64,000 nt of DNA from Acidobacteria bacterium OLB17 (GCA_001567505.1 LLEU01000016.1:1-64000), one strand, 5' to 3'; positions 9,101-17,946 are shown, counted from the first letter of the stretch. Notes: generated by a model not told the origin, from the letters alone. Program-made: numbers and translations.

Positions 9101-9959
9101 CGCATTGGCGCGTGCCGATGCCGATCGCTCGAGCGAAGGCCTTGCCGAGATCAATCATCGCTTGGCCGATGCGATGAACACTCGTGCCGAGATCGAAGTG
9201 CGACAGGCCGAGGCCGCGACCGAGCTCAAGAATGCGGGCGAGAACTGCCAGCAGGAATTGAACATCGAGCTCGCCGAGCTTGTCGCCGCGACCGAGATCG
9301 CCGAAGACTTCGTGCTTGAGACGCGCGCGCGCGACGCCGATTCGCTTCGCGAAAGACTCGACGGTTTCGGTGCCCTGAATATGCTCGCTCTCGAAGAACT
9401 TGCCGAGGCCGAGGAACGCCAGGTGTTCCTTTCGACGCAGCGTGACGATATCGTCCAGAGCATCGCGGCGACGGAAGAAGCGCTGAAGGAGATCAAACAG
9501 CGTTCGCGTGAGCGTTTCCGGCAGGCATTCGAGGCGATCAACGAGAATTTCCAAGAGTTCTTCCGCGAGCTTTTCGGCGGCGGGCAAGGCCAGATGACGC
9601 TGCTCGAGGCCGACGACATTCTCGAAGCCGGCATCGAGGTCGTCGCACAACCGCCGGGCAAACGCCTGCAGAATATCCTGCTGCTTTCGGGCGGCGAAAA
9701 GGCGATGACCGCGATCGCGCTCGTAATGGCGATCTTCAAATACAGGCCGTCGCCGTTCTGCCTGCTTGACGAGGTCGATGCGCCGCTTGATGAGGCGAAT
9801 GTCGGCCGGTTCGTAAGCAAGATCGCGGATATGGCCGAAAAGACGCAGTTCATCGTCATTACGCACAACAAACGCACGATGGAGGCCGCACGTGCTCTCT
9901 ACGGTGTTACGATGCAGGAACCGGGCGTTTCGAAGATCGTGTCGGTAAAGTTCGAGTAG
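6158..9959 (+). CDS. smc: Chromosome segregation ATPase SMC (frameshifted)
   Basis: About 1267 residues. SMC dimers with ScpA/ScpB load at parS and organise the nucleoid. The N-terminal head has Walker A GPNGCGKS at residues 33-40. It is followed by coiled coil, a hinge near residues 600-750 (FKGVLADHLKV... IGGRVLIGGGSQ), returning coiled coil, and a C-terminal head with signature LLLSGGEKAM and Walker B CLLDEVDAPLD. The head contains an unusual acidic insert of roughly 80 residues (about 91-175, bases 6428-6680) between the Q-loop strand and TRRLYLSGESEYLLN. The frame breaks at 8961-8967 (A5G2): one base too many, after which KAEAMEAEAKLRDL continues correctly. A real loss of smc would be unexpected, so a sequencing error is likely. 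Confidence 0.95.
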
Positions 9960-10028
9960 ATGCCGGGTCTTGCGAGAATGAACCGCCTTTCCAACCGCAT
10001 TGCCAAAAGCGCGCATCAAACTCCTTCG

Positions 10029-10862
10029 ATGAGGACGAAGATCTGCATTCTGCTTGCCGCACTTTGCCTGGCCGCCGCACCCGCGTTCGGCCAGAAAAAA
10101 CGTACAAAGAAGAGACGCCCCGTAAAAAAGACGCCCGCCGCGGCAGTTTCGCCTACACCGAACCCAACGCCCGAGGCCGTCGCCGAACCTCCGAAACTGA
10201 ACAGCCGCCCCGACACACCCGCCGAGAGCGTAGCGGCGCCGAAGATGTCGAAAGCGACGCACATCTACCTTTTCGAGCGGCCGGGATTTATGTATCCGCG
10301 GATAGAGATCCGCCACGATGACGCAGGCATCGGCACGATCACCTTCGATAAGATGGATCTCGATGAACCGATGGAAGATTCCATCGAGCTTTCGCCCGCA
10401 ACGCTAAACGCACTGAATGCAGCGTTTACGAGACTCAATTTTCTCGACTCGGCCGAGGATTACAATGCGAAGAAGGCGTCGGTCGCGACCGGCACGATCT
10501 CGATCACGCTCACGCACGACGGCCGTTCACGCACCGCGAAATTCAACTGGAGCGACAACCCGGACGCAAAGTTCCTGATGGACGAGTATCGACGAATCTC
10601 GAATGAGTTCATCTGGAAATTCGAAATGGAGGTCGCGCGTGAGAATCAGCCGTTAGAAACGCCGCGTTTGATGCAGCGTTTCTCGTCCTTCTACGAGAGC
10701 AGCGAACTTCCCGACCCGCCGCACTTCCTGCCGCTCCTGCGCAAGCTCGCAAATGACGAGATCCTGCCGCTCATCGCCCGAAACGATGCCGAGCGCCTCA
10801 TCAAGGCGATCGAGAAGGCCGAGGCAAAACGCCTAAAGAAAGAAGAAAAAGCGAAGGATTAG
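10029..10862 (+). CDS. Secreted protein of unknown function
   Basis: I do not recognise a family. The 277-residue protein has a signal peptide (MRTKICILLAALCLAAAPAFG), then a strongly basic stretch (KKRTKKRRPVKK) and a proline/threonine-rich linker to about residue 60. A folded region follows (THIYLFERPGFMYPRIEI; GTISITLTHDGRSRTAKFNW) and then a charged helical tail ending in KKEEKAKD. I chose the ATG at 10029 because it opens the signal peptide; an ATG directly after the smc stop (9960) would add 23 residues that do not look like a signal. It may be co-transcribed with smc, and it overlaps the convergent WalJ-like gene by 4 bases. Confidence 0.65.
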   Translation: MRTKICILLAALCLAAAPAFGQKKRTKKRRPVKKTPAAAVSPTPNPTPEAVAEPPKLNSRPDTPAESVAAPKMSKATHIYLFERPGFMYPRIEIRHDDAGIGTITFDKMDLDEPMEDSIELSPATLNALNAAFTRLNFLDSAEDYNAKKASVATGTISITLTHDGRSRTAKFNWSDNPDAKFLMDEYRRISNEFIWKFEMEVARENQPLETPRLMQRFSSFYESSELPDPPHFLPLLRKLANDEILPLIARNDAERLIKAIEKAEAKRLKKEEKAKD

Positions 10863-11689
10863 AACGCGATCCAGTCGGTGGGCGTTTGCGGCTGCGAAAC
10901 GGTGATCTTCGTCTCAACGCGGAAGAGCGGAGCACGCATCGCAAGCGCCGTTTCGGCGGAAAGGCGTGCTAGGTGAGGTTCGTTCGCCCTTTGAGAAAGG
11001 TGCGCAAGGACGATGTGTCTCGCTCGGCCGTCGAAATCGCGGTTGAGCCAATCCGCGAGGTCGTCGTTCGAAAGATGGCCGGTCCGCGACATAATTCGCT
11101 GCTTCAGGTCCCAGGTGTAAACATGGCAGGCACGGAGCATATCGCGGTCGTGATTCGATTCGATAACGATAGCGTCGCAATCGCGGAGTTTCTCGCGGAT
11201 GAGTGCGTTGATATGCCCGAAATCCATCAAGGTTGCGACCTTTACGCCTTCAGACTCGGCCGTAAACCCGAAATTGTCGGCGGCGTCGTGCGGAACGCTG
11301 AACGGTTCGAAGTCGATATCGCCGATGCGGAAAGATCGGTTCGAATCAATGGCGACGGAACGGCCTTTGAGCGCCGCCGAACGTTTCGCTCCTTCGCTCT
11401 CGCCGTTCCCTCGGCCCGCACGCGTACGGTAATAAGATTCTTCGGTCTCGCCGGAGATATAGACCGGACATTTGATCGAGCGAAGCAGGACGCGAAGGCC
11501 GGCGACGTGGTCGCTGTGCTCGTGCGTTACGAGGACGGCATCGAGATCCTCGGCATCAACGCCCATCTCGCCCATTCTCCGGACGATCTCGCGGGCGCTC
11601 ATTCCCGCATCGACAAGCACACGCGTCCGTTCGCTTGCGATCAGCACTGCATTTCCCGTCGAACCGCTGCCGAGGACCGTGAACTTCAT
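10859..11689 (-). CDS. MBL-fold metallo-hydrolase, WalJ/YycJ-like
   Basis: The 276-residue metallo-beta-lactamase-fold protein has the metal motif THEHSDH (about residues 54-60), the opening FTVLGSGSTGNAVLI, a DAGMSAREI segment, and the later metal ligands in MDFGHINA and ESNHDRDML. Relatives (YycJ/WalJ/VicX) are small cytoplasmic hydrolases or exonucleases linked to cell-wall signalling or DNA metabolism. No WalK/WalR is present here, so only the family is called. It is the last gene of the minus-strand operon and its start overlaps the stop of the SDR gene by 4 bases. It converges with the secreted-protein gene. Confidence 0.88.
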   Translation of the reverse strand: MKFTVLGSGSTGNAVLIASERTRVLVDAGMSAREIVRRMGEMGVDAEDLDAVLVTHEHSDHVAGLRVLLRSIKCPVYISGETEESYYRTRAGRGNGESEGAKRSAALKGRSVAIDSNRSFRIGDIDFEPFSVPHDAADNFGFTAESEGVKVATLMDFGHINALIREKLRDCDAIVIESNHDRDMLRACHVYTWDLKQRIMSRTGHLSNDDLADWLNRDFDGRARHIVLAHLSQRANEPHLARLSAETALAMRAPLFRVETKITVSQPQTPTDWIAF

Positions 11690-12474
11690 TCTTCCGCCTT
11701 TTGATATCGCCCGCGAAGGGCCTTGCCGACCGCACGGGTCGTGATCGTATGCGGGACGTGCCGCCCGAGAAGCGCGCCGACAAGATTCGTAAACCCGGAA
11801 ACGGCGACCGACTTGCCGCTCTTGAGAGCCTTTAACGCGGTCTCGACGACCTGTTCGCTTCTCTGCTGGCCCTTAACCTTTATCGGCCGATCAATTCCGG
11901 ATGCCGCAAAGAAGTTCGTCTCGGTCGAGCCTGGACACAGCGTGAGAACGCGGATGCCATACGGGCGATTCTCCTCGGCGATCGCCTCGGAGAACGACGA
12001 GACGAAGGCCTTCGTTGCCGCGTAGGTCGCCATAAAAGGGATCGGCTGGAACGAGGCCGCGCTCGATACGTTGATGATCGTGCCGTGGCCGCGTTCGCGC
12101 ATCGGCGCAAGATACCGATGCGTTAGAGCGACCAAAGCGGCGATGTTAAGATCGATCATAGCGAGCTCGTGTCCCGCATCGAGCGTAGCAAAATCGCCGG
12201 CCGAACCGACGCCTGCATTGTTGATCAGCCAATCGACCTCGAGGCCGTGCTTCTCTGTCTCGGAAAAGATGTCGTCCGGTGCATTCCTTTCGGTCAGATC
12301 GGCGACGATGTAATGGGCCATTATCTTGTGCTTGAGCATCAGCTCATCACAAAGCTCATGGATGATCTTCTCGCGGCGTGCGACGAGCACAAGGTCGTGG
12401 CCGTCGGAAGCAAGCTGGCGTGCGAATGCCTCACCGATCCCACTCGAAGCCCCGGTTATGAGAGTTACTTTCAT
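11686..12474 (-). CDS. Short-chain dehydrogenase/reductase
   Basis: The 262-residue NAD(P)-dependent SDR has the cofactor motif TGASSGIG at its N terminus, NNAG near residue 85, the catalytic serine in NVSSAASFQP, and the YAATK active-site motif. DltE/YdfG-like relatives reduce varied carbonyl substrates; the substrate is unknown. The ATG at 12474 is preferred over a GTG at 12483 because MKVTLITGASSG is the family-typical beginning. It overlaps both the membrane-protein gene upstream and the hydrolase gene downstream, consistent with translational coupling. Confidence 0.9.
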   Translation of the reverse strand: MKVTLITGASSGIGEAFARQLASDGHDLVLVARREKIIHELCDELMLKHKIMAHYIVADLTERNAPDDIFSETEKHGLEVDWLINNAGVGSAGDFATLDAGHELAMIDLNIAALVALTHRYLAPMRERGHGTIINVSSAASFQPIPFMATYAATKAFVSSFSEAIAEENRPYGIRVLTLCPGSTETNFFAASGIDRPIKVKGQQRSEQVVETALKALKSGKSVAVSGFTNLVGALLGRHVPHTITTRAVGKALRGRYQKAEE

Positions 12475-12991
12475 CAAGTTCACGCGGCCAGGAATAATAG
12501 ATCGAGCCGATCAGGGCGGCAATGATCACGATCGTCCCCAAAAAGCGAATGATCCCCGCGACCGTATTAGTCGAATTTAACAGACCCGTCGCATCAAGCA
12601 AATAGTTCCAGTCGTGAAAGCTGCCTTCGCTGCCCGTGAGTCCGCTCGTCAGCACGAGCTGCATCTTGATGGCATCGGCGGCGTAGATCCAGACGTTCAA
12701 GAGGCTCTGCCCGACCCAAAAGAGCACGATCGAAGCCGAATAGAAACTTCGCTGGAAGACGAAGTAACCGACAAAGACCGCAGGCAGGATCACCTGAAAA
12801 AGCGAACCGCCCGCAACGCCCATGAACTCGCCGAGAATGCGGAAGATCAGATGCCCGGTCTCGTGTATCGGAAGGTCAACAATGTCGAGCAGGCTTCCCT
12901 CGATCGGGTCGTAGGCGATCGAAAGGAAGTAGAGCCCGGCCAGCACGGCGAAGATGAGTTTGGGATAATTGGGCCGCATTTCTCCGGTCAA
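12431..12991 (-). CDS. Multi-spanning membrane protein with HETGH motif
   Basis: The 186-residue protein has about four to five hydrophobic segments (LIFAVLAGLYFLSIAY; LFQVILPAVFVGYFVF; IVLFWVGQSLLNVWIY; IIRFLGTIVIIAALIGSIYY). An IHETGHLIF near residue 44 resembles the HExxH zinc site of site-2-type intramembrane proteases, but no second ligand motif is evident, so protease activity is only a guess. Translation starts at TTG 12991, overlapping the acetyltransferase stop, or at ATG 12979. The last 15 residues overlap the SDR start by 44 bases. A one-base shift near the end would produce a TGA just before the SDR ATG, so the C terminus may be affected by another indel. Confidence 0.6.
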   Translation of the reverse strand: MTGEMRPNYPKLIFAVLAGLYFLSIAYDPIEGSLLDIVDLPIHETGHLIFRILGEFMGVAGGSLFQVILPAVFVGYFVFQRSFYSASIVLFWVGQSLLNVWIYAADAIKMQLVLTSGLTGSEGSFHDWNYLLDATGLLNSTNTVAGIIRFLGTIVIIAALIGSIYYSWPRELDESNSHNRGFEWDR

Positions 12992-13533
12992 TGTTTGGCG
13001 GCAAGATGCCGCTTCAGCTCGCGGAATTCGTTACGCGAGACCGCATAGAAAACGGTCTCCTGGCCGTAATGCTCTTCGGTGCGTTCGTACCGCATTCCGC
13101 ACTTCTCCATTATCCGCCGCGAGCCTTTGTTATCGGGATGAGCGACGGCGACGATGCGTTCGAGCCCGTGATGCTCGAAGCCGTGGTCGAGCCATGCGAA
13201 CGCGGCCTCAAAGCCGATGCCTTGGCCCCAGTATCTCTCGACGATAGAATAGCCGACCTCGACCTCGCCCGTATCTTCGAGGGGTTGGATGCCCGCGGTG
13301 CCGATCATCTCGCCCGTTTCCTTGAGCACCATTCCGCAGACGGCGAACTCGAACTTATCCCAGCATTCGATGTAGAAACGGATCCTCTCGCGAAGCGATT
13401 CCGGATTCTGCCACCGTGTGCCGCCCATGTACTTCGCGACGGCCTCGGCCGTTCGCATCTCGACAAGCCACGGCAGGTCGTCGAGCGTAAAAGGACGCAT
13501 CAAAAGGCGTGGTGTTTCGAGGACGATCTTCAT
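12988..13533 (-). CDS. GNAT acetyltransferase, RimJ/RimL type
   Basis: A 181-residue protein starting MKIVLETPRLLMRPFTLDD, the usual opening of RimJ/RimL-like N-acetyltransferases. It contains the acetyl-CoA loop region YWGQGIGFEAAFAWLDHGF and the C-terminal HPDNKGSRRIMEKCGMRY segment. These enzymes transfer acetyl groups to protein N termini or small amines; the acceptor is unknown. I use the ATG at 13533, 8 bases after the pdxH stop; a longer frame from 13569 would overlap pdxH without family support. The stop overlaps the next gene's TTG. Confidence 0.85.
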   Translation of the reverse strand: MKIVLETPRLLMRPFTLDDLPWLVEMRTAEAVAKYMGGTRWQNPESLRERIRFYIECWDKFEFAVCGMVLKETGEMIGTAGIQPLEDTGEVEVGYSIVERYWGQGIGFEAAFAWLDHGFEHHGLERIVAVAHPDNKGSRRIMEKCGMRYERTEEHYGQETVFYAVSRNEFRELKRHLAAKH

Positions 13534-13541
13534 TTTGCGAG

Positions 13542-14189
13542 CTAAGGTGAGAGACGCGCGATCTGCCAATGGCCTTGGCCGTCAAGACTGTAGAGAAGGC
13601 GGTCGTGAAGGCGGCTCTTGCGTCCCTGCCAAAATTCGAAACGGTCTGGCGTCATCGTAAATCCGCCCCAATTGTCGGGCAGCGGCACGTCCTCGCCGAA
13701 TTTGTCGCGGTAGAACTCGACTCGTTCATCGAGCGTCTTCCGCGAGGCGATCTCCGAACTCTGCTCGGACGCCCACGCACCGATGCGGCTCTCGAGTGGC
13801 CGCGAAAGGAAGTACTCTTCCGAGAGCTCGCGGGACGCCTTTGCGACGCTGCCGGCGATCGAGACCTGCCGCTCAAGATCGGGCCAAAAGAAATGGAATT
13901 CCGCGAACGGGTTCGCCTCGAGCTCGCGGCCTTTTCGACTTGAGTAATTCGTAAAGAAAGTGAAGCCTTCGGCGCCGAAATACTTCAGGAGGACGACGCG
14001 GGCAGACGGACGGCCGTCGGCGCCGACCGTTGAGACCGTCATCGCGTTCGCGTCCTTGATGCCGCCATTGATGGCGGCGTCGAGCCATGTGCGGAATTGC
14101 TCGACCGGGTCGGCGTTCACGTCCGTCTCGCGCAGGCCTGCACGGTCAAAGTCGTGACGAAGCGAGGCAAGCTTTGTGTTATCAACCAT
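13542..14189 (-). CDS. pdxH: Pyridoxamine 5'-phosphate oxidase
   Basis: The 215-residue FMN enzyme oxidises pyridoxamine- or pyridoxine-5'-phosphate to PLP. Family features in order: DPVEQFRTWLDAAI near residue 28, AMTVSTVGADGRPSARVVLLK (FMN contacts), FFTNYSSRKGRELE, FFWPDLERQVSIAG, and the C-terminal signature FWQGRKSRLHDRLLY. Length is normal. It starts directly after the DUF1015 stop with no gap, so the two are very probably co-transcribed. Confidence 0.97.
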   Translation of the reverse strand: MVDNTKLASLRHDFDRAGLRETDVNADPVEQFRTWLDAAINGGIKDANAMTVSTVGADGRPSARVVLLKYFGAEGFTFFTNYSSRKGRELEANPFAEFHFFWPDLERQVSIAGSVAKASRELSEEYFLSRPLESRIGAWASEQSSEIASRKTLDERVEFYRDKFGEDVPLPDNWGGFTMTPDRFEFWQGRKSRLHDRLLYSLDGQGHWQIARLSP

Positions 14190-15410
14190 TTAGATCGGAT
14201 TCACGATAAAACCGTCGCGAAGTTTCGGTTCGAACCAAGTGGATTTCGGCGGCATGATCTCACCCGCATCCGAGACCGCGAGGAGATCGTCCATAGTCGT
14301 CGCAAAAAGCGAGAACGCGACCGCAGCTTCGCCGGAATCGACCAGTCGCTCAAGTTCGCGGACGCCTCTCTGGCCGCCGACGAACTCGATCCGTTTATCG
14401 GTCCTCGGATCGCGGACGCCGAGGACGGGAGCGAGTATCGCGTTCTGGAGAATGCTCACATCGAGGCGATCGACGGGATCGCTCGGCTCCGGCGCATCGC
14501 CCCGCTGCACTAGCTTATACCATTTTTGGGCCGTGTACATCGAAATTTCGCCGTGCTTGGCGGGCACCTTTTCATCGGCCTCTTCGACATTGAATCTCTC
14601 GCCAAGCTTTTCGATGAACTCCGCGTGCGACAGGCCGTTCAGGTCCCTGACCGCTCGATTGTAGGCAAGGATCGCGAGGTCTTCGGCGGGAAAAAGCCCG
14701 GCCATAACGTGATCGTACTCGCCGCTTTTGCCCGCACCCTCGCCGCGCAGGATGTTGCGCGCCTGCAGGGCACTCTCAAGGCGATGGTGGCCGTCGGCGA
14801 TGTAGATCGACGGGACGTCGGCGAACGCTTCGATCCACTCAGCGGTATTCGAGGCCTTCCAGATCGTGTGCGTGATGCCGCCGTCGCCGGTGAGTTCGTA
14901 GAGCGGCTTGCCGGCCGCCGCCTCGTCGAGCAGTTCGTGTATCTTGTCCGTACCGCGGAAGGCAAGGAAGATAAGGCCCGTTTGTGCCCGAAGGTGAACG
15001 ATGTGCCGCGTGCGGTCGGCGACCTTGTCGGGCTGCGTCTTTTCGTGCCGTTTGATCTTGCCCTCCACGTATTCGTCGAGCAGGCAGCCTGCGACAACGC
15101 CCGTCTGACTGCGGCCGTTGCCTGCAAGGCGATAGACATAGAACGAAGGCTCGGCCTCGCGGATCAAAATGCCTTCGCGGATGAGCCGGTCGAGATTATC
15201 TTTCGCACGGCCGAGGATCTCGTCGGGCGTCGGTTCGGCGTCGAGCGGGAAATCACATTCCGAGCGGGTCACGCGAAGGAAACTGTTCGGGTCCTGTTTG
15301 ACGATCTCGTGCACTTCGCGGCCGTAGAAGACGTCAAAAGGCGGGCATGTAACTTCGCCTTCGCGTCCCGCGGCGGGCCTGAACGGTGTTAAGGGCTTGA
15401 TCTTTGACAC
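14190..15410 (-). CDS. DUF1015 family protein
   Basis: A 406-residue cytoplasmic protein of the widespread DUF1015 family. It opens with KPLTPFRPAAGREGEVTCPP, has YVYRLAGNGRSQTGVVAGC, and carries the family-conserved IADGHHRLESAL about mid-length. The biochemical activity is not established; in many bacteria the gene sits beside serine or PLP-related genes. Immediate linkage to pdxH here fits a link with PLP-dependent amino-acid metabolism, but that is inference. Translation starts at GTG. Confidence 0.9.
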   Translation of the reverse strand: MSKIKPLTPFRPAAGREGEVTCPPFDVFYGREVHEIVKQDPNSFLRVTRSECDFPLDAEPTPDEILGRAKDNLDRLIREGILIREAEPSFYVYRLAGNGRSQTGVVAGCLLDEYVEGKIKRHEKTQPDKVADRTRHIVHLRAQTGLIFLAFRGTDKIHELLDEAAAGKPLYELTGDGGITHTIWKASNTAEWIEAFADVPSIYIADGHHRLESALQARNILRGEGAGKSGEYDHVMAGLFPAEDLAILAYNRAVRDLNGLSHAEFIEKLGERFNVEEADEKVPAKHGEISMYTAQKWYKLVQRGDAPEPSDPVDRLDVSILQNAILAPVLGVRDPRTDKRIEFVGGQRGVRELERLVDSGEAAVAFSLFATTMDDLLAVSDAGEIMPPKSTWFEPKLRDGFIVNPI

Positions 15411-15430
15411 AAAAAATACTGATGGGCCTT

Positions 15431-15913
15431 TTATGGCTGAATGTTCGAATTGCTAAGCTGGTCAAAGATCTTGTCCTGATCGTCAATATCCTTGATGATG
15501 TCCTGCGCGCTCGCGGCGATATCGAGTTTCCATACGCCGTCCTCGCGGACAAAGTGGACCGTCTCCCACGAACCGAAAGTATTTTGGATCTCGATCGTGG
15601 CCTTGTCGCCATCGACCTTCTCGTTGCGATATTTGACGTTGGTTTGGTTGTCCGCGACGAGCGAGCCGCGTTTTATTATCTCGTCAACGGTCGTGTTCTG
15701 TGCCTTGGCCTCCTGTTCGTGCATCTTCATCGTGGAGGCAGAGAGCAGGATCTTTACCGAGGTGTAATCCTTCTTTTTGAGCGCTTTTGCGTAGGTCTCA
15801 AAGGTCTCGAGTGGCGTTGCCGGCGGCTTTGACGAGCCGCATGCGGCAAAAAGCAGCGGCAAGGCCAATATCAGCGTCGCCAAAAGGCTCTTGATAAACG
15901 GTCGTTCGGTCAT
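15431..15913 (-). CDS. Small lipoprotein, DUF4878-like
   Basis: A 160-residue protein with a lipoprotein signal ending LLFAACGSS (lipobox cysteine at about residue 25). A cystatin/NTF2-like domain follows, with a helix TPLETFETYAKALKKKDY and a final sheet WETVHFVREDGVWKLDIA, resembling DUF4878 lipoproteins. The function is unknown; it probably faces the periplasm. It is the first gene of the minus-strand operon, 20 bases before DUF1015. Confidence 0.75.
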   Translation of the reverse strand: MTERPFIKSLLATLILALPLLFAACGSSKPPATPLETFETYAKALKKKDYTSVKILLSASTMKMHEQEAKAQNTTVDEIIKRGSLVADNQTNVKYRNEKVDGDKATIEIQNTFGSWETVHFVREDGVWKLDIAASAQDIIKDIDDQDKIFDQLSNSNIQP

Positions 15914-15949
15914 TCAGTAGAGAGTTTACTAAATGTCGGTAAGATGACG

Positions 15950-15993
15950 AAAAGAGGCCGGGCGCACAACTATCTATTCGGCCACGCCCGGCC
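15950..15993 (-). terminator. Rho-independent terminator after the 132-residue orphan gene
   Basis: GGCCGGGCG at 15956-15964 pairs perfectly with CGCCCGGCC at 15985-15993 (20-base loop). Read on the minus strand the stem is followed by TCTTTTC. It lies just beyond the stop at 16035. Confidence 0.65.
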
Positions 15994-16034
15994 GGCGATA
16001 AGGAGAGTTTCGCTTTTAACCAATGGATGCCGCC

Positions 16035-16433
16035 TTAGCGCTTCTGATAATTCGGGTTCCACGAAGCTGCGACATCGAAATATCGATATCCCGGCTTTCC
16101 ACGCGACCAAGAATAGAGAAGATATTCGACGTATTCGTCTTCCTGCTTTAGCGGATCGTACGGGTTGAGGTTCGGGTTCGCGGTAAAGTAGCCCTCAAAA
16201 TACATCAGCTTCATCCAGCTTGCCGTAAAGCTTGCGAGCTTTGCGCCGGGAAGATTTCCGACCAGGACGTTGTAGTATCCGGCCATGCCCAATCTTTTAG
16301 CGATCTTTTCCGTAAGTTTGCCAAGCTTGTCAACGACCTGGTCCTTGGGGATCTTCTTCGAATAAAAACCGATCAGATACCTCCAGATCGTCTGTCCGTC
16401 CTGTTTGATCTGAGCCTCGGTTGGTGCAGCCAT
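16035..16433 (-). CDS. Orphan 132-residue protein
   Basis: I do not recognise a family. The protein begins MAAPTEAQIKQDGQTIWRYL and is mainly helical. It has no signal peptide or membrane segment and is rich in aromatic residues toward the C terminus (DEYVEYLLYSWSRGKPGYRY). It has a perfect AGGAGG Shine-Dalgarno 8 bases before the ATG, one of the strongest in the window, and its own terminator. This suggests a well-expressed stand-alone gene. Confidence 0.75.
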   Translation of the reverse strand: MAAPTEAQIKQDGQTIWRYLIGFYSKKIPKDQVVDKLGKLTEKIAKRLGMAGYYNVLVGNLPGAKLASFTASWMKLMYFEGYFTANPNLNPYDPLKQEDEYVEYLLYSWSRGKPGYRYFDVAASWNPNYQKR

Positions 16434-16526
16434 ACATTTTTCCTCCTATAAAGAGAATATGCGTAGGAGCAACGGGTTTTACGCCATTCATCCATTATAT
16501 GTATGCTTGTCAAGAGGACGGATACG

Positions 16527-16807
16527 ATGGAACGAACTATCTTGAAAGAGGCCGAGCTCTTAGAAGCACTGCGTGAATTGCCCGATTGGCAGGCGGAAGG
16601 GAGCGAGCTTGTGCGTGAATACAAGCTTGCGGATTTTGCCGCTGCCCTTGCCTTCGTGAACAAGGTCGGCGAGCTGGCAGAAGCGGCGGATCACCATCCG
16701 ATATCGAATTCGGCTGGGGATACGCAAAGATCCGTTTGACGACGCACGATCGCGGCGGCATTACGGACGTTGATATTTCGTTGGCTAAGAAGATCGCAGG
16801 CTTGTGA
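16527..16807 (+). CDS. phhB: Pterin-4a-carbinolamine dehydratase (frameshifted)
   Basis: A protein of about 93 residues that dehydrates 4a-hydroxytetrahydrobiopterin after aromatic hydroxylation. The first frame gives LREYPD-like opening helices (LRELPDWQAEG) and the active-site AEAADHHP. The frame then breaks at 16698-16701. Reading from base 16700 in another frame continues DIEFGWGYAKIRLTTHD, then GGITDVDISLAKKIAGL, the conserved remainder, to a stop at 16807. One G appears to be missing (CCGAT for CCGGAT). A GAGGA Shine-Dalgarno lies 8 bases before ATG 16527. It converges with the neighbouring minus-strand gene with no gap. Confidence 0.88.
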
Positions 16808-17791
16808 TCACTTCATCTCGCAAGGGCGAGGTATGTCGTGTTCGATCACGAAGGTCGATGCGCCGTAGGACCGCAGCATCGGGTCGTACCCTTGCGTGAC
16901 CTCGGCGGTCCCGTAATAGCATCCGCCGTCGCGGTCGTAAATGAAGGCCGCCGTGATCTTCCGCTTTTCGAGGACACGCATCGGCTGCTCGCTGAACTCC
17001 ACCCAATCATCTCCCGCAAAATAAAGGCGTGAAGGCAAAATGCCGGAATCGCGAAGCGTGGCGATCAGGCGTGCGCGTATGCCGGCGTCATCGAACGAGC
17101 CTTCCTTTGGCAGAACGTCCGCGGCAGACCCGCGGATCACGTCCTTCTTGTAGTCAGCAAGCATTTTTTCGTAGAGCGGATTTCCCTTCGAGCGGTCGGC
17201 GACGAGCGAGATGCGGGCAAGGTCGTCTGTTGGCGATCGGGGGAAACCGAACGTGGCGGTAAGGCTCAGGTCGGTGACCGCGACCTTCTTCTCCGGGTCG
17301 GCGACGCTTCGGAGGAAGATCGGGAACGAATCGTTCCTTCCCCAAACGCCCTGCGTCAACGCGATCTTCAGCTCTTTCTTCTTCAACTCAGGTTCGGTGA
17401 AAGAGAGTATGTAGCGGAGCGACGTGCCAAGAGCTCCGGGTTTGCCGACCTCAAGCGAGAGAAGATAGCGGTCGCCGCCTTCGCCATGCGTGCGGAAAAC
17501 GTACTTGCCCAATTCGTCCTTAAAGCGGATGTAGAGCCAGAGCGGGTCGCCGTCGGCAGCCTTTGCTGTCGCGATCGGTTGGGCGACGGCGAATGAATCG
17601 ACATCCTTCTTTGCCACGACCATCGAGACATCGACATTGGTCTTTGGTTTATAGACGGGCTTTTTCGGAGCGTTCGGGTCCTGCGAGGCCTGCTGCATTC
17701 GTTCTCGGGCGCGTTGGATCTGCGGGAACTGCGCGTTCACACCGATCGCAAACGCGGCCAATAAAAGACATATTGAAAAAAATGTTCTCAC
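16808..17791 (-). CDS. Secreted protein of unknown function
   Basis: No family recognised. About 327 residues. I start it at GTG 17791 because a GGAG sits 6 bases upstream and the codon opens a clean signal peptide (VRTFFSICLLLAAFAIGVNA). The frame is open to 17935, but the extra 48 residues are arginine-rich and unlikely. The mature part has a polar linker (residues 25-45) and then a predominantly beta region with paired acidic and aromatic motifs (DPLWLYIRFKDELGKYVF; KITAAFIYDRDGGCYYG). Confidence 0.65.
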   Translation of the reverse strand: MRTFFSICLLLAAFAIGVNAQFPQIQRARERMQQASQDPNAPKKPVYKPKTNVDVSMVVAKKDVDSFAVAQPIATAKAADGDPLWLYIRFKDELGKYVFRTHGEGGDRYLLSLEVGKPGALGTSLRYILSFTEPELKKKELKIALTQGVWGRNDSFPIFLRSVADPEKKVAVTDLSLTATFGFPRSPTDDLARISLVADRSKGNPLYEKMLADYKKDVIRGSAADVLPKEGSFDDAGIRARLIATLRDSGILPSRLYFAGDDWVEFSEQPMRVLEKRKITAAFIYDRDGGCYYGTAEVTQGYDPMLRSYGASTFVIEHDIPRPCEMK

Positions 17792-17927
17792 ACGGTACTC
17801 CGGGAACGATACACGCAGCGACCAAAAGGCTTTGATGCGGGCCTCTCGGGCGAAGCTGCCGATAGAATTATAAGCAGTTTCACGCCTCCTTGCCAGAAGT
17901 TGTTCCCGAAAGGCGGCCGGCCGTCTT

Positions 17928-17946
17928 TTGCGCACAAGGTGCGCAA
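17928..17946. promoter_or_regulatory. Perfect 8-bp dyad TTGCGCAC-AAG-GTGCGCAA
   Basis: An 8-base perfect inverted repeat with a 3-base centre lies in the 232-base divergent gap between the secreted-protein gene and icd, 78 bases before the icd ATG. The size suits a dimeric repressor site. There is no T tract, so a terminator is less likely. Confidence 0.35.

Noticed and set aside
8994..10316. Long open frame on the minus strand opposite smc
   Set aside because: It lies wholly antisense to conserved SMC sequence and the next gene, is arginine-rich and has no motifs. It reflects codon bias of the plus-strand genes.
14526..15392. Plus-strand frame opposite the DUF1015 gene
   Set aside because: The minus strand carries a full DUF1015 protein in a tight operon; the other frame is a shadow.
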